From assembly GCA_964498755.1 (NCBI GenBank), contig CAZCIB010000063.1, forward strand, positions 1 to 10,822: DNA of 10,822 nucleotides, given 5' to 3'. A program made the translations under genes and the position numbers. The DNA is from RZZS01 sp964498755 (GTDB lineage Bacteria > Pseudomonadota > Alphaproteobacteria > Micavibrionales > Micavibrionaceae). Shown here in pieces: positions 1-6,017 of this stretch (its first letter is position 1; every line of letters starts with the position of its first letter). Under the pieces are notes generated by a model. It searched no databases, was not told the DNA's origin, and saw only the letters and a list, made by a program, of their open reading frames with translations.

Positions 1-157
1 GACCAAAAACGTTGCTGGAAAAGGCTTTCTGAACATGAGTCGGGTAGTGTGCGAAAAATTTTTAAAACCTGTAATCTTTACGACTGAATCAACGAAACTA
101 TTATCGCATCGTACAGGTTGAACTGGGTTCGCCTGATTTAATCCAGGGCGTAACGTA
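1..157. other. Left-edge region with no supported gene
   Basis: No convincing gene is visible. Two plus-strand frames are open from the window edge, one to a stop at 85-87 and one to a stop at 119-121, so either could be the tail of an upstream gene. Neither tail shows a recognisable motif. The stretch just before position 158 should hold the 5' region of the next gene, but I could not find a good -35/-10 pair in it. Confidence 0.3.
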
Positions 158-649
158 ATGTTTTATGTTCCCTTTACACTGAATATTCTCTTTTCTTCGG
201 CATGCGGGTATTTTGCTCTGTTCGAAACGAGTTATGTCACTGCAAATTATCTGCCTATACCGCCTCTTCTGATCCAGTTTACGGGCGCCGGGCTATTTCT
301 GTTCGCCGGATTTATTCTCTTTGCATTGCCAAGCAGACAAAAATTAATCTGGGGTACGACCGTTATGGTTCTTGATGTTTTATGGGTGATTACGGTTGCG
401 CCACTTGTTCTGCTTTTGCGGGATGTCTTCAGCTCTCAAGGGGTTGAGCTTGTTATGATGATCAATCTGGCAGTGGCTGCACTGTCTTTATTTCAGTATT
501 TCGTTCTGTATGCGCTGATACGCCATCCCGATCCGGCTTCGGGCTTTGATGCGTTACTGAAAGGAGATTACATTATCAATTCCAAACGTCAGAAATTCTG
601 GGAACGTCTTGGCGGCTTGAAGACATTTACAAATTTGCGCCGAGGGTAG
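158..649 (+). CDS. Four-helix membrane protein, N-terminal part of a frame-broken gene
   Basis: The 163-residue product has four hydrophobic segments, at about residues 5-25, 37-59, 64-88 and 98-120, so it is almost certainly an inner-membrane protein. I do not recognise the family of this part. The start is ATG at 158, with a weak Shine-Dalgarno (AGGG) about 10 bases upstream. After the last helix the chain continues as a soluble segment around KGDYIINSKRQKFWERL. That segment looks like the first strand and helix of an SRPBCC (START/polyketide-cyclase-like) domain. The rest of such a domain lies in another frame immediately downstream, to 987. The last 11 or so residues before the 649 stop therefore look like out-of-frame read-through. 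Restoring one base near 613-616 would give a protein of about 276 residues. The membrane assignment is seen directly; the fusion is inferred. Confidence 0.7.
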   Translation: MFYVPFTLNILFSSACGYFALFETSYVTANYLPIPPLLIQFTGAGLFLFAGFILFALPSRQKLIWGTTVMVLDVLWVITVAPLVLLLRDVFSSQGVELVMMINLAVAALSLFQYFVLYALIRHPDPASGFDALLKGDYIINSKRQKFWERLGGLKTFTNLRRG

Positions 650-987
650 CGCGCTCGGAACTGATCAAAGGTGATGGGGGCATTGGCGCAATCAGGCAAT
701 GCTCGGATGGAAAAAAAGCCGTCTGGACGGAAGAAATTTACGAATGGAAAGACGGCGAAAGCTTCGCCGTGCGCTTTGATCCGGATATCGAAGGCTTTCC
801 CTTTCCTGCGAGCAATATGAACGGCGGCTGGACTATGGCCCCGAAAGATGATCAGAAGAACAGGGTACAGGTCTGGTTTGAGTTTACTTGCAAAAACTTT
901 CTTATCAAAGCTATGCTACCTATTTTAGGGGCTGCGTGGCTTCTGTCCTTCCGCAAGGTTGTCCGGAATATGGATCGCGGAGAATAG
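616..987 (+). pseudogene. SRPBCC-like domain, C-terminal part of the same broken gene
   Basis: This frame reads LEDIYKFAPRVARSELIKGD, then GIGAIRQC, then a WTEEIYEWKDGESFAV segment, a PFPASNMNGGW turn and a final hydrophobic helix. That order fits SRPBCC proteins, a helix-grip fold that binds hydrophobic ligands: 'AP.v..SelikGdg.GaiR.c', then 'W.E.i..w.dg..y.'. The ligand cannot be told. There is no ATG in this frame before 817. The GTG at 769 would cut the domain in half, and no start with a ribosome binding site exists at the proper domain beginning. The preceding frame supplies the missing N-terminal strand (YIINSKRQKFWERL). One missing G in the ggcggc run at 611-616 would join the two parts as FWERLGGLEDIYKFAP. 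Domain membership is likely; whether the gene is truly broken is open. Confidence 0.6.
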
Positions 988-1008
988 ACGCCTTCTGTCT
1001 CTGGAACG

Positions 1009-1036
1009 TCAGGAGCCCCGAAACAGGGACGCCTGA
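1009..1036. terminator. Imperfect hairpin between two convergent genes
   Basis: TCAGG at 1009-1013 pairs with CCTGA at 1032-1036, and an inner CCC/GGG pair encloses a short loop. It sits in the 66-base gap between the end of the SRPBCC-like frame (987) and the end of the thioredoxin-like gene (1054), where a bidirectional terminator would be expected. There is no clean T-tract on either side, so the call is weak. Confidence 0.25.
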
Positions 1037-1053
1037 AGCAATGCCATCTCGTT

Positions 1054-1196
1054 CTAAAGCTTTTGCTTGATTTTTGCGGAAATATCATCGGTCGTCATGG
1101 TCTTATCGATTTTGGCGACGATCTCTTTTGTGTTGGCGTCAATTAAAGCCATATAACCGGTCTTGCCGCTATTTTCCGCGTATATTTCGGCAAGCC
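1054..1196 (-). pseudogene. Displaced C-terminal part of the thioredoxin-like gene
   Basis: Read one frame off from the main ORF, this stretch gives GLAEIYAENSGKTGYMALID, then ANTKEIVAKIDKTMTTDDIS, then a lysine-rich end and a TAG stop at 1054-1056. The pattern fits the last two strands and final helix of a thioredoxin fold, with the GYMALID strand where a thioredoxin has the strand after its cis-proline. It has no start of its own. I read it as the natural C-terminus of the gene starting at 1463, separated by one lost base. Confidence 0.65.
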
Positions 1197-1463
1197 CATA
1201 GAAGAAGCCAGCATAGCCGATTGCGCGCTGGTTATTTTATCTGTCAGATCCATGCGCACGAAAACGATCGGCATATCATCAAGGCCCGCCTTCCCCCGCG
1301 CTTTTTCAATTTGCGGGTCAAGCGTTTTGCAGGAGCCGCACCAGTCAGCGTAATACAGCACGCCTATAAGCTCGGGCGTTTTATGAAACGCCGCCTCGGC
1401 CTGGACCTGAAGGGGCAGAATAAATGTCATAATCAGCAAAGCAGGAAAAACAAGTTTTTTCAT
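1143..1463 (-). CDS. Exported thioredoxin-like protein (frame breaks near its C-terminus)
   Basis: The first 22 residues are a signal peptide: MKK, a hydrophobic core, then a VQA cleavage site. A thioredoxin-fold domain follows, with the redox motif WCGSCK at residues 41-46 after an LIGVLYYAD strand. The protein should act in the periplasm as a disulfide reductase or isomerase, or as a redox partner; no specific client is apparent. The start is ATG at 1463, preceded by a good AGAGAGGA ribosome binding site. In this frame the protein ends after 106 residues with an unconvincing tail (PKYTRKIAARPVIWL). The expected end, with an 'GYMALIDANTKEIV' strand, is in the next frame down to 1054. Adding one G to the GGG run at 1195-1197 (CCC on the plus strand) would restore a 136-residue protein. 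The assignment as a thioredoxin-fold protein is firm. Confidence 0.8.
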   Translation of the reverse strand: MKKLVFPALLIMTFILPLQVQAEAAFHKTPELIGVLYYADWCGSCKTLDPQIEKARGKAGLDDMPIVFVRMDLTDKITSAQSAMLASSMGLPKYTRKIAARPVIWL

Positions 1464-1581
1464 TGGAGAATCCTCTCTCGTTTGAAGGTTGACATTCCAT
1501 ACTTGGAACTATTCGCGCAATTGATAAAAAAGGTTACAGTGCGACGATGCGCATCAAGACCGGTATAAAAACCTGGCATGA

Positions 1582-1630
1582 GGGCTTATTTTGCTGGCGG
1601 AGACGGAGGGAACAGCCGGTAAAATAGCCC
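1582..1630 (-). terminator. Long inverted repeat after acpS
   Basis: GGGCTTATTTT at 1582-1592 is matched by AAAATAGCCC at 1621-1630, a ten-pair stem with one bulged base. The GC-rich centre can fold further. It lies about 10 bases after the acpS stop codon, where the spoT-to-acpS transcript might end. There is only a TTTTT about 12 bases beyond the stem on the minus strand, so termination is plausible but not certain. Confidence 0.35.
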
Positions 1631-1639
1631 GTCAGAAAA

Positions 1640-2041
1640 CTAATCTATTTCAATCACGATAAAAGCGCCGGCGTACGGCGCTTCGTCAGTGAGGCTCAGG
1701 TGAATACTTGCCCGCCGGTTTACCGGCAGCTTTGACTCTAAAACTGCAAGGCCTTTCTTGCTTAAAACAATTTCAGGGCAGCCGTTAACATCAGTGCGCA
1801 CAATAATATCCTTCATCGTCAGGCCATTACGGAACCCGGTTCCGAACGCCTTGGCGCAGGCCTCTTTCGCGGCGAATCTCTTGGCCAGCGTCGCCGCCAT
1901 AAGCCCGCCATTCTCCCTGCGGCGAGCATGGGCGATTTCCTCATCAGCAAAGCATCGCTCAAGAAAACGCGCGCCAAAGCGCGTCAGCATTTTTTCAATG
2001 CGCCGGATATCCGTTAAATCATGCCCGATGCCGTATATCAT
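1640..2041 (-). CDS. acpS: Holo-[acyl-carrier-protein] synthase
   Basis: AcpS transfers the 4'-phosphopantetheine arm from coenzyme A to a serine of apo-acyl carrier protein, making the active carrier for fatty acid synthesis in the cytoplasm. The 133-residue length is usual for the family. Both signatures are present: GIGHDLTDIRRIE near the N-terminus, whose Asp binds magnesium, and LAKRFAAKEACAKAFGTG at about residues 52-69, whose Glu also binds the metal. The ATG at 2041 overlaps the stop of the upstream DUF2062 gene as ATGA, which implies translational coupling. The gene is last in the minus-strand block that begins at rpoZ/spoT. In many alphaproteobacteria lepB, rnc and era follow acpS; here they do not. 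The identification is secure. Confidence 0.95.
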   Translation of the reverse strand: MIYGIGHDLTDIRRIEKMLTRFGARFLERCFADEEIAHARRRENGGLMAATLAKRFAAKEACAKAFGTGFRNGLTMKDIIVRTDVNGCPEIVLSKKGLAVLESKLPVNRRASIHLSLTDEAPYAGAFIVIEID

Positions 2042-2655
2042 GCCGCCTTGTCCTTTTTATGCCGGAGCGATTTGATACGTTTGCGCAAGGCCATTTGATG
2101 CCTGCGGAAGACTTTACGCAAGGCTTTGACGGGGTAATAAAGCGCGGCGTAGGCCGCGAACCAGAAAACCGTTCCGACTATTATACTTCCCAGGGTCATC
2201 GGCAGCAGCAATTCCAGCGGATTCGCAAACAGGTATTCCAGAAATGAAACCGGCTTTGTGACGAGGTAATCCAGCGTCATCGTTGCGGGCAATAAATAGC
2301 TGCCTTCCTTCTCAAGCCCGAACAGCATGAGCACGGCTTCTCCGCACATATAGGACGCGGTAAATAAAAGGGGAAACGTCGCCGGATTGCCCCAGAGCGT
2401 GCCGCCAACGGCCGCAATCCAGTTACCGCGCAATAACCTGGTAATGATCAGGGCAAGAATAATATGCAGACCCAGAAACGGCGAAAAAGAGACGGCAGCG
2501 CCGCTGGCCAGCCCCGCCGTCACGCGATAGGCCGAATCCCCGCTGCGGAACATCCTGTGCCCATAATAGCGGAACGCGCGCGTCCAGCCCATTTTTGGCC
2601 ACAAGGACTCGCGCATATTGCCGAGGATGTTTTTTGGTACGCGCCTTTTAAACAT
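2038..2655 (-). CDS. DUF2062 family membrane protein
   Basis: From the ATG at 2655 the product is 205 residues. It starts with a basic segment, then has hydrophobic stretches over RVTAGLASGAAVSFSPFLGL, ILALIITRLL, the GTLWGNPATFPLLF region, and a pair of helices around LLLPMTLGSIIVGTVFWFAA. A lysine/arginine-rich tail follows. The GLASGAAVSFSPFLGLHII and GNPAT motifs are typical of DUF2062, an inner-membrane family of unknown function often found between relA/spoT and acpS in alphaproteobacteria. The frame is open further upstream to a TTG at 2706, but those extra 17 residues (AKSLTMPTANCQLLTA) are translated heptamer repeat and not protein-like. No Shine-Dalgarno precedes 2655, so translation may depend on the upstream gene whose stop lies 36 bases away. 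It overlaps acpS by ATGA. Confidence 0.85.
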   Translation of the reverse strand: MFKRRVPKNILGNMRESLWPKMGWTRAFRYYGHRMFRSGDSAYRVTAGLASGAAVSFSPFLGLHIILALIITRLLRGNWIAAVGGTLWGNPATFPLLFTASYMCGEAVLMLFGLEKEGSYLLPATMTLDYLVTKPVSFLEYLFANPLELLLPMTLGSIIVGTVFWFAAYAALYYPVKALRKVFRRHQMALRKRIKSLRHKKDKAA

Positions 2656-2658
2656 AGC

Positions 2659-2686
2659 AGTTAGCAGTTGGCAGTTAGCAGTTGGC
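2659..2686. repeat. Left heptamer array, four AGTTRGC units
   Basis: On the plus strand four consecutive 7-base units read AGTTAGC, AGTTGGC, AGTTAGC, AGTTGGC. The array starts three bases after the DUF2062 ATG (2653-2655) and ends four bases before the stop codon of the four-helix-bundle gene (2691-2693). Its inner 19 bases (2668-2686) match, in inverted orientation, 16 of 19 bases at 3095-3113 on the other side of that gene. Confidence 0.85.
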
Positions 2687-2690
2687 ATAG

Positions 2691-3047
2691 TTAAACTTTT
2701 TGCCAAAGGCCGTTAAGCATTCTGGACACCTGCTCATAGGAGTCATCCCATTCACTCCATCGCTTTTCCGGCAGGTATCCAAGTTCCTTACAAAACTTTA
2801 TCCAAACGCGCATCTCGGCTGCAGAACCCATGGCCATGGCCAGAAATCTTTTAAATTCCGCTCGGGATAAATGAGATTTCGCCTGACATTCCGCAATATT
2901 GGCGCAGATGCCCATTGAAGCGCGCCTTATTTGCGAGGCCAAAGCGTATTTTTCTATATCAGGAAGCAACTGTGAAAATTTATGGACCTCCAGAGCCAAT
3001 CCAAAAGCTCTTTGATATACGTCGAGATCTTCATACTTTCCTGGCAT
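2691..3047 (-). CDS. Four-helix-bundle protein, 23S rRNA intervening-sequence (S23/IVP) family
   Basis: The 118-residue product has the family's hallmark order: DLDVYQRAFGLALEVHKFSQ, then LPDIEKYALASQIRRASMGI with CANIAEC, then FKRFLAMAMGSAAEMRVWI, then a last helix. Compare the consensus 'DL.vWq.A..L...iy......P..e.y.L..QirRA..SI..NIAEG......FirfL.iA.GS..El...l'. These proteins fold as four-helix bundles and occur in intervening sequences of 23S rRNA genes and in stand-alone loci; the Avd accessory protein of retroelements has the same fold. Their cellular role is not established. The start is ATG at 3047 with AGGA nine bases upstream. Heptamer repeats flank the gene on both sides, and it separates spoT from DUF2062, which are often closer neighbours. 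I infer that it arrived as a cassette. Family assignment is firm. Confidence 0.9.
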   Translation of the reverse strand: MPGKYEDLDVYQRAFGLALEVHKFSQLLPDIEKYALASQIRRASMGICANIAECQAKSHLSRAEFKRFLAMAMGSAAEMRVWIKFCKELGYLPEKRWSEWDDSYEQVSRMLNGLWQKV

Positions 3048-3063
3048 AGCTATCCTGACTGCA

Positions 3064-3119
3064 ACTACCTACTACCTACTACCTACTACCTACTACCTAC
3101 TGCTTACTGCCAACCACCT
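3064..3119. repeat. Right heptamer array, eight units
   Basis: On the plus strand, ACTACCT is repeated exactly five times (3064-3098), followed by the variants ACTGCTT, ACTGCCA and ACCACCT (3099-3119). A truncated ACTGCA copy precedes it at 3058-3063. The outermost unit overlaps the TAG stop codon of spoT (3118-3120). On the minus strand the units read AGTAGGT/AGTAAGC, the same sense relative to the gene as the left array. Confidence 0.9.
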
Positions 3120-5304
3120 ACCGCCCCCGCGCCCGTTCAACGCTTGCGATCTGGGGCGTTGCGCGCAGCGCCGCGATAATATTGTTCAGGTGTTTCGTAT
3201 CGTTGACGTAGATATCGAGTAGCATGTCCCAAAAATCAAGTGAGCGGCTGGTGATTTTCAAATTCGTAATGTTGCCGCCGTTCTTGCCGATCACGGTCGA
3301 GAGCGTCCCGAGCGCGCCCGGCTGGTTCGACAGGGTCACGTTAATCCGCCCGACATGGGCTTCCGGCGCGTCCGGCCCCTGCCCCCATGAGACGTCCAGC
3401 CAGCGTTCCGGGGTGTCGGCAAAGGTTTCAAGCGTCTCGCAATCTATCGTATGAATGGTTACGCCTTTGCCGGTTGTGACGATTCCAACGATCCGGTCTC
3501 CCGGCAAAGGATGGCAACACCGCGCAAAGTGCAACGCCATGCCCGGGATAAGCCCCTTGATCGGCATGGGCGCATCGCTTTTCTGCGGTTTTTTGCCGGC
3601 GGTGATTTCCCGGATTTCGTTCTCGGTCCCTTTGAAGGGCTGGGTTTGATGGCCCGGAAAAATGGCCCGGAACACGTCGCGCGCGACCAAATGGCCGGAG
3701 CCGATATTGGCGAAGACGTCGTCGATTTCGGAGGCCTGATAATGGCTTAAGACGCCATGAACCGCTTTATCGGAATAATCGTAGCCTTCCTGCCTGAAGA
3801 TTTTCTGAAGCATCGAGCGGCCCAGTGAGACGTACTCCCCGCGCTGCTGCGTCCGGATAAAGCGGCGAATGTGAGATCGCGCCTTGCCTGTCACGACAAA
3901 ACGCTCCCATGTCGGGGAGGGGTTTTGCGTCTTCGCTGTTATAATCTCTACCTGATCGCCGTTCTGCAGCTTGGAATTCAGCGGCGCAATGCGGCCGTTA
4001 ATCTTGGCGCCGACGCATTTGTTGCCTATGTCAGAGTGAATGCCGTAAGCGAAATCGATCGGCGTCGCGCCCATCGGCAGCTCGATAAGGTCGCCTTTGG
4101 GCGAGAAGACGTAAACCTGATCCTGGAAGAGCTCGAGTTTCGTGTTTTCGAGGAAATCTTCCGCGCGCTGTTCGTGTTCGAGAATATCCAGAAGTTCACG
4201 CATCCATCGGTATTCCCGGATATTCTTCAGCGTAATCTGCTCGTCGTCGCCCTGTTTGTAGGCCCAGTGGGCCGCCACGCCCAGGTCGGCCTCTTCATGC
4301 ATCTGACGCGTTCTGATCTGGATTTCAATGCGGTGATTTTGGGGGCCGATGACCGCCGTATGAATGGAGCGGTAACCGTTGGGCTTGGGCGTCGAAATGA
4401 AATCCTTGAAACGTCCCGGAACGGTCGGATATTTGCTGTGGATCAGGCCAAGGACGTGATAGCACTCGCCAACGTCGTTTACCACGATACGGAAGGCCAT
4501 GATGTCAGAGAGCTGTTCGAAAGCCACGTTTTTCCGCTGCATTTTCTTCCAGATGGAAAAACGCGTCTTTTCCCGGCCCGTGACTTGCGCCTCTATCCCG
4601 GCTTCTTTTGATATTTGGTGGAGTTCCGAGATAATTTTCTTAACAACGTCGGAGCCTTCCTTGCGCAAAAACGAAAGGCGGTTCGTAATGCCTTCTCTGG
4701 CTTCAGGGTTAATAACGCCGAAGGCGACGTCCTCAAGCTCCTCCTTGATCTTGTGAATACCGATGCGTTCAGCGAGCGGCGCGAAAATCTCGACCGTTTC
4801 TCTTGCGATACGGCGGCGTTTTTCCGGCTTTTCAATGAAATGAAGCGTACGCATATTATGCAGCCGGTCGGCGAGCTTGACCAGCAGCACCCGGATATCG
4901 CGCGACATGGCAAGCAGGAGTTTGCGGAAATTTTCGGCCTGCTTGCCCTGAACGCTCTGTCCTTCAATTTTGGTCAGCTTGCTGACGCCATTGACGAGAT
5001 CGGCGACTTCTGCGCCGAACTCTTTTTTCAGTTCTTCATAAGTGGCGGGCGTATCCTCTATCGTATCGTGCAAAATGGCCGTGACGATCGTGTCGGTATC
5101 CATATGCATCTCGGCGAGAATATCAGCCACCTCAAGCGGATGCAGGTAATAAGGATCGCCGGAGGCGCGCGTTTGATCACCGTGCATTTCCTTGGCGAAA
5201 TGGTAGGCCTTTTCCACTTCCTCGCGATCCAGTTCCGGATTATGAAGAAACAGAATTTCCAGCGCGTCTTCTTTTTCGATCGTTCCGTGCAAATCAGAGC
5301 CCAT
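3118..5304 (-). CDS. spoT: Bifunctional (p)ppGpp synthetase/hydrolase (Rel/SpoT)
   Basis: This 728-residue cytoplasmic protein makes and degrades the stringent-response alarmone (p)ppGpp. Domains in order: an HD hydrolase domain at about 35-190, with RASGDPYYLHPLEVA at 46-60, the metal-binding HD at 79-80 followed by ED at 83-84, and ADRLHN at 145-150; a synthetase domain at about 240-350, with GREKTRFSIWKKM at 243-255 and EIQIRTRQMHEEADLGVAAHW; a TGS domain at about 393-455; a CCHPLPGD motif at 596-603; and a C-terminal ACT domain at about 650-728. RFKD at 298-301 is the charged motif of bifunctional enzymes (RelA-only synthetases have ExDD), so both activities are expected. Length and architecture are complete. 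A terminator and a candidate promoter lie between rpoZ and this gene. The ATG at 5304 has no clear Shine-Dalgarno. The C-terminus ends normally, right at the heptamer array. It could equally be named rsh or relA. Confidence 0.96.
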   Translation of the reverse strand: MGSDLHGTIEKEDALEILFLHNPELDREEVEKAYHFAKEMHGDQTRASGDPYYLHPLEVADILAEMHMDTDTIVTAILHDTIEDTPATYEELKKEFGAEVADLVNGVSKLTKIEGQSVQGKQAENFRKLLLAMSRDIRVLLVKLADRLHNMRTLHFIEKPEKRRRIARETVEIFAPLAERIGIHKIKEELEDVAFGVINPEAREGITNRLSFLRKEGSDVVKKIISELHQISKEAGIEAQVTGREKTRFSIWKKMQRKNVAFEQLSDIMAFRIVVNDVGECYHVLGLIHSKYPTVPGRFKDFISTPKPNGYRSIHTAVIGPQNHRIEIQIRTRQMHEEADLGVAAHWAYKQGDDEQITLKNIREYRWMRELLDILEHEQRAEDFLENTKLELFQDQVYVFSPKGDLIELPMGATPIDFAYGIHSDIGNKCVGAKINGRIAPLNSKLQNGDQVEIITAKTQNPSPTWERFVVTGKARSHIRRFIRTQQRGEYVSLGRSMLQKIFRQEGYDYSDKAVHGVLSHYQASEIDDVFANIGSGHLVARDVFRAIFPGHQTQPFKGTENEIREITAGKKPQKSDAPMPIKGLIPGMALHFARCCHPLPGDRIVGIVTTGKGVTIHTIDCETLETFADTPERWLDVSWGQGPDAPEAHVGRINVTLSNQPGALGTLSTVIGKNGGNITNLKITSRSLDFWDMLLDIYVNDTKHLNNIIAALRATPQIASVERARGR

Positions 5305-5337
5305 AAATCAAATCACATACCATTAAATTATGATTTT

Positions 5338-5366
5338 ATTATCCCATAGTTAAGACCCGGTTGCAC
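5338..5366 (-). promoter_or_regulatory. Candidate sigma70 promoter of spoT
   Basis: On the minus strand GATAAT (5338-5343) is preceded by TG one base upstream, an extended -10. A weak -35, GTGCAA (5361-5366), lies 17 bases away. It sits between the rpoZ terminator and the spoT start, and would give a leader of about 25 bases. Confidence 0.4.
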
Positions 5367-5373
5367 GTGGTGT

Positions 5374-5399
5374 AAAAAAAGGCCGACGTTTTGCCGGCC
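5374..5399 (-). terminator. Rho-independent terminator after rpoZ
   Basis: On the minus strand GGCCG, a nine-base loop, then CGGCC is followed at once by seven T (5374-5380). It begins about 28 bases after the rpoZ stop codon. It should end most rpoZ transcripts before spoT. Confidence 0.8.
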
Positions 5400-5427
5400 C
5401 TGTCTGGAAGACTTTATTCCCTGAAGA

Positions 5428-5823
5428 TTACAAGTCCGTTTCTTCAGGCTTTTCTCCCGCAATTTCCTCGAGAGAAGGTTCATAATCCTCTTCCTCCTCA
5501 GCAGTATCTTCTTCTTCCGAAGAGCGGGCGGCAATCGCGTTCCACTCTTCCTCGCCCTCCATAAGGTCAATGACTTCCTCGTCTTCGTCATCACTGATCA
5601 GGATTCGCTGATAACCCCTGATCAATTCTTCCTTTACATTTTCTACGTCAATCGTGCTGTCCGCAATTTCACGCAAAGCCACGACGGGGTTTTTATCATT
5701 ATCCCTGTCAACGGTCAGGGCGGCGCCGGAACTGATCTTGCGCGCGCGCTGCGAAGCGATCATTACAAGCTCGAAACGGTCCGGAAGTTTTTCAATGCAA
5801 TCTTCTACTGTAACGCGTGCCAT
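5428..5823 (-). CDS. rpoZ: DNA-directed RNA polymerase omega subunit
   Basis: Omega binds the beta' subunit and helps RNA polymerase assemble; in proteobacteria it also contributes to one ppGpp site. The first 70 residues carry the family pattern: MARVTVEDCIEKLPDRFELV, then ASQRARKISSG, then NPVVALREIA and a helix ending IRGYQ. The protein is 131 residues, longer than enterobacterial omega (about 90). The extra length is a strongly acidic tail from about residue 77, nearly all Asp/Glu. Such tails are known in alphaproteobacterial omega proteins, and this one looks genuine. The start is ATG at 5823, with AGGGA eight bases upstream. The gene is followed by its own terminator and then spoT, the usual alphaproteobacterial pairing. 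Confidence 0.95.
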   Translation of the reverse strand: MARVTVEDCIEKLPDRFELVMIASQRARKISSGAALTVDRDNDKNPVVALREIADSTIDVENVKEELIRGYQRILISDDEDEEVIDLMEGEEEWNAIAARSSEEEDTAEEEEDYEPSLEEIAGEKPEETDL

Positions 5824-5855
5824 AAATTTTCCCTGCAGTTTGTTGGAACCAGCCT

Positions 5856-5884
5856 TGTATAGAATTAATTGGCTTTTATAGCAA
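5856..5884 (-). promoter_or_regulatory. Candidate sigma70 promoter of rpoZ
   Basis: TTGCTA (5879-5884) and TATACA (5856-5861) on the minus strand are exactly 17 bases apart, and the spacer is AT-rich. The predicted start would lie near 5849, giving a leader of about 25 bases to the rpoZ ATG. Confidence 0.45.
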
Positions 5885-6017
5885 GGAAAATGTAAACACT
5901 TTTCTTCGCAGGTTTTGAAAAGCTATGGAGTTGGCACATAGTTAAGACTTGTATGTTCTTATATGCCAATATACTAATGTATGCTTGTACAACGTTTAAC
6001 GAAAACAGGGTTACCTT
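5885..6017 (+). promoter_or_regulatory. Divergent intergenic region, 5' region of the NYN-domain gene
   Basis: This AT-rich stretch must hold the promoter of the plus-strand pair starting at 6018. A possible -10 is TATACT at 5970-5975, with TTGTAT at 5949-5954 as -35 at a short 15-base spacing; TTGGCA at 5931-5936 is a better -35 but lacks a good partner. AGGG at 6007-6010 is a suitable ribosome binding site for the ATG at 6018. The exact promoter is unsettled. Confidence 0.3.

Larger units (their letters stand above)
2656..3119 (-). mobile_element. Putative small cassette: four-helix-bundle gene between inverted heptamer repeats
   Basis: About 460 bases lie between the last codon of spoT (stop 3118-3120) and the DUF2062 start (2653-2655). 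They contain only the S23-family gene and the two repeat arrays. Read inward from each end, the arrays follow one consensus, AGTWRGY, so they act as imperfect terminal inverted repeats (16 of 19 matches between 2668-2686 and 3095-3113). There is no transposase, and no target-site duplication is obvious. The boundaries and mobility are inferred from structure and position. Confidence 0.45.

Noticed and set aside
600..660. Programmed -1 frameshift in the membrane/SRPBCC gene
   Set aside because: No slippery heptamer or downstream stimulatory hairpin is apparent at the switch; a lost G is simpler.
852..1088. Minus-strand and plus-strand ORFs overlapping the end of the SRPBCC-like frame and the convergent gap
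   Set aside because: They overlap better-supported coding frames and have no start signals or recognisable motifs.
2656..3119. Diversity-generating retroelement, because the four-helix bundle resembles Avd
   Set aside because: No reverse transcriptase, template repeat or variable repeat is present in the window.
3064..3119. CRISPR-like array
   Set aside because: The units are 7 bases long and contiguous, with no spacers.
2982..3179. Plus-strand ORF through the right heptamer array
   Set aside because: Its core is the translated repeat (LLPTTYYLLPTAY); such peptides come from the repeat itself, not from a gene.
3451..5349. Several long plus-strand ORFs opposite spoT (up to 246 residues)
   Set aside because: They mirror the codon pattern of a clearly conserved gene, have no ribosome binding sites and show no known motifs.
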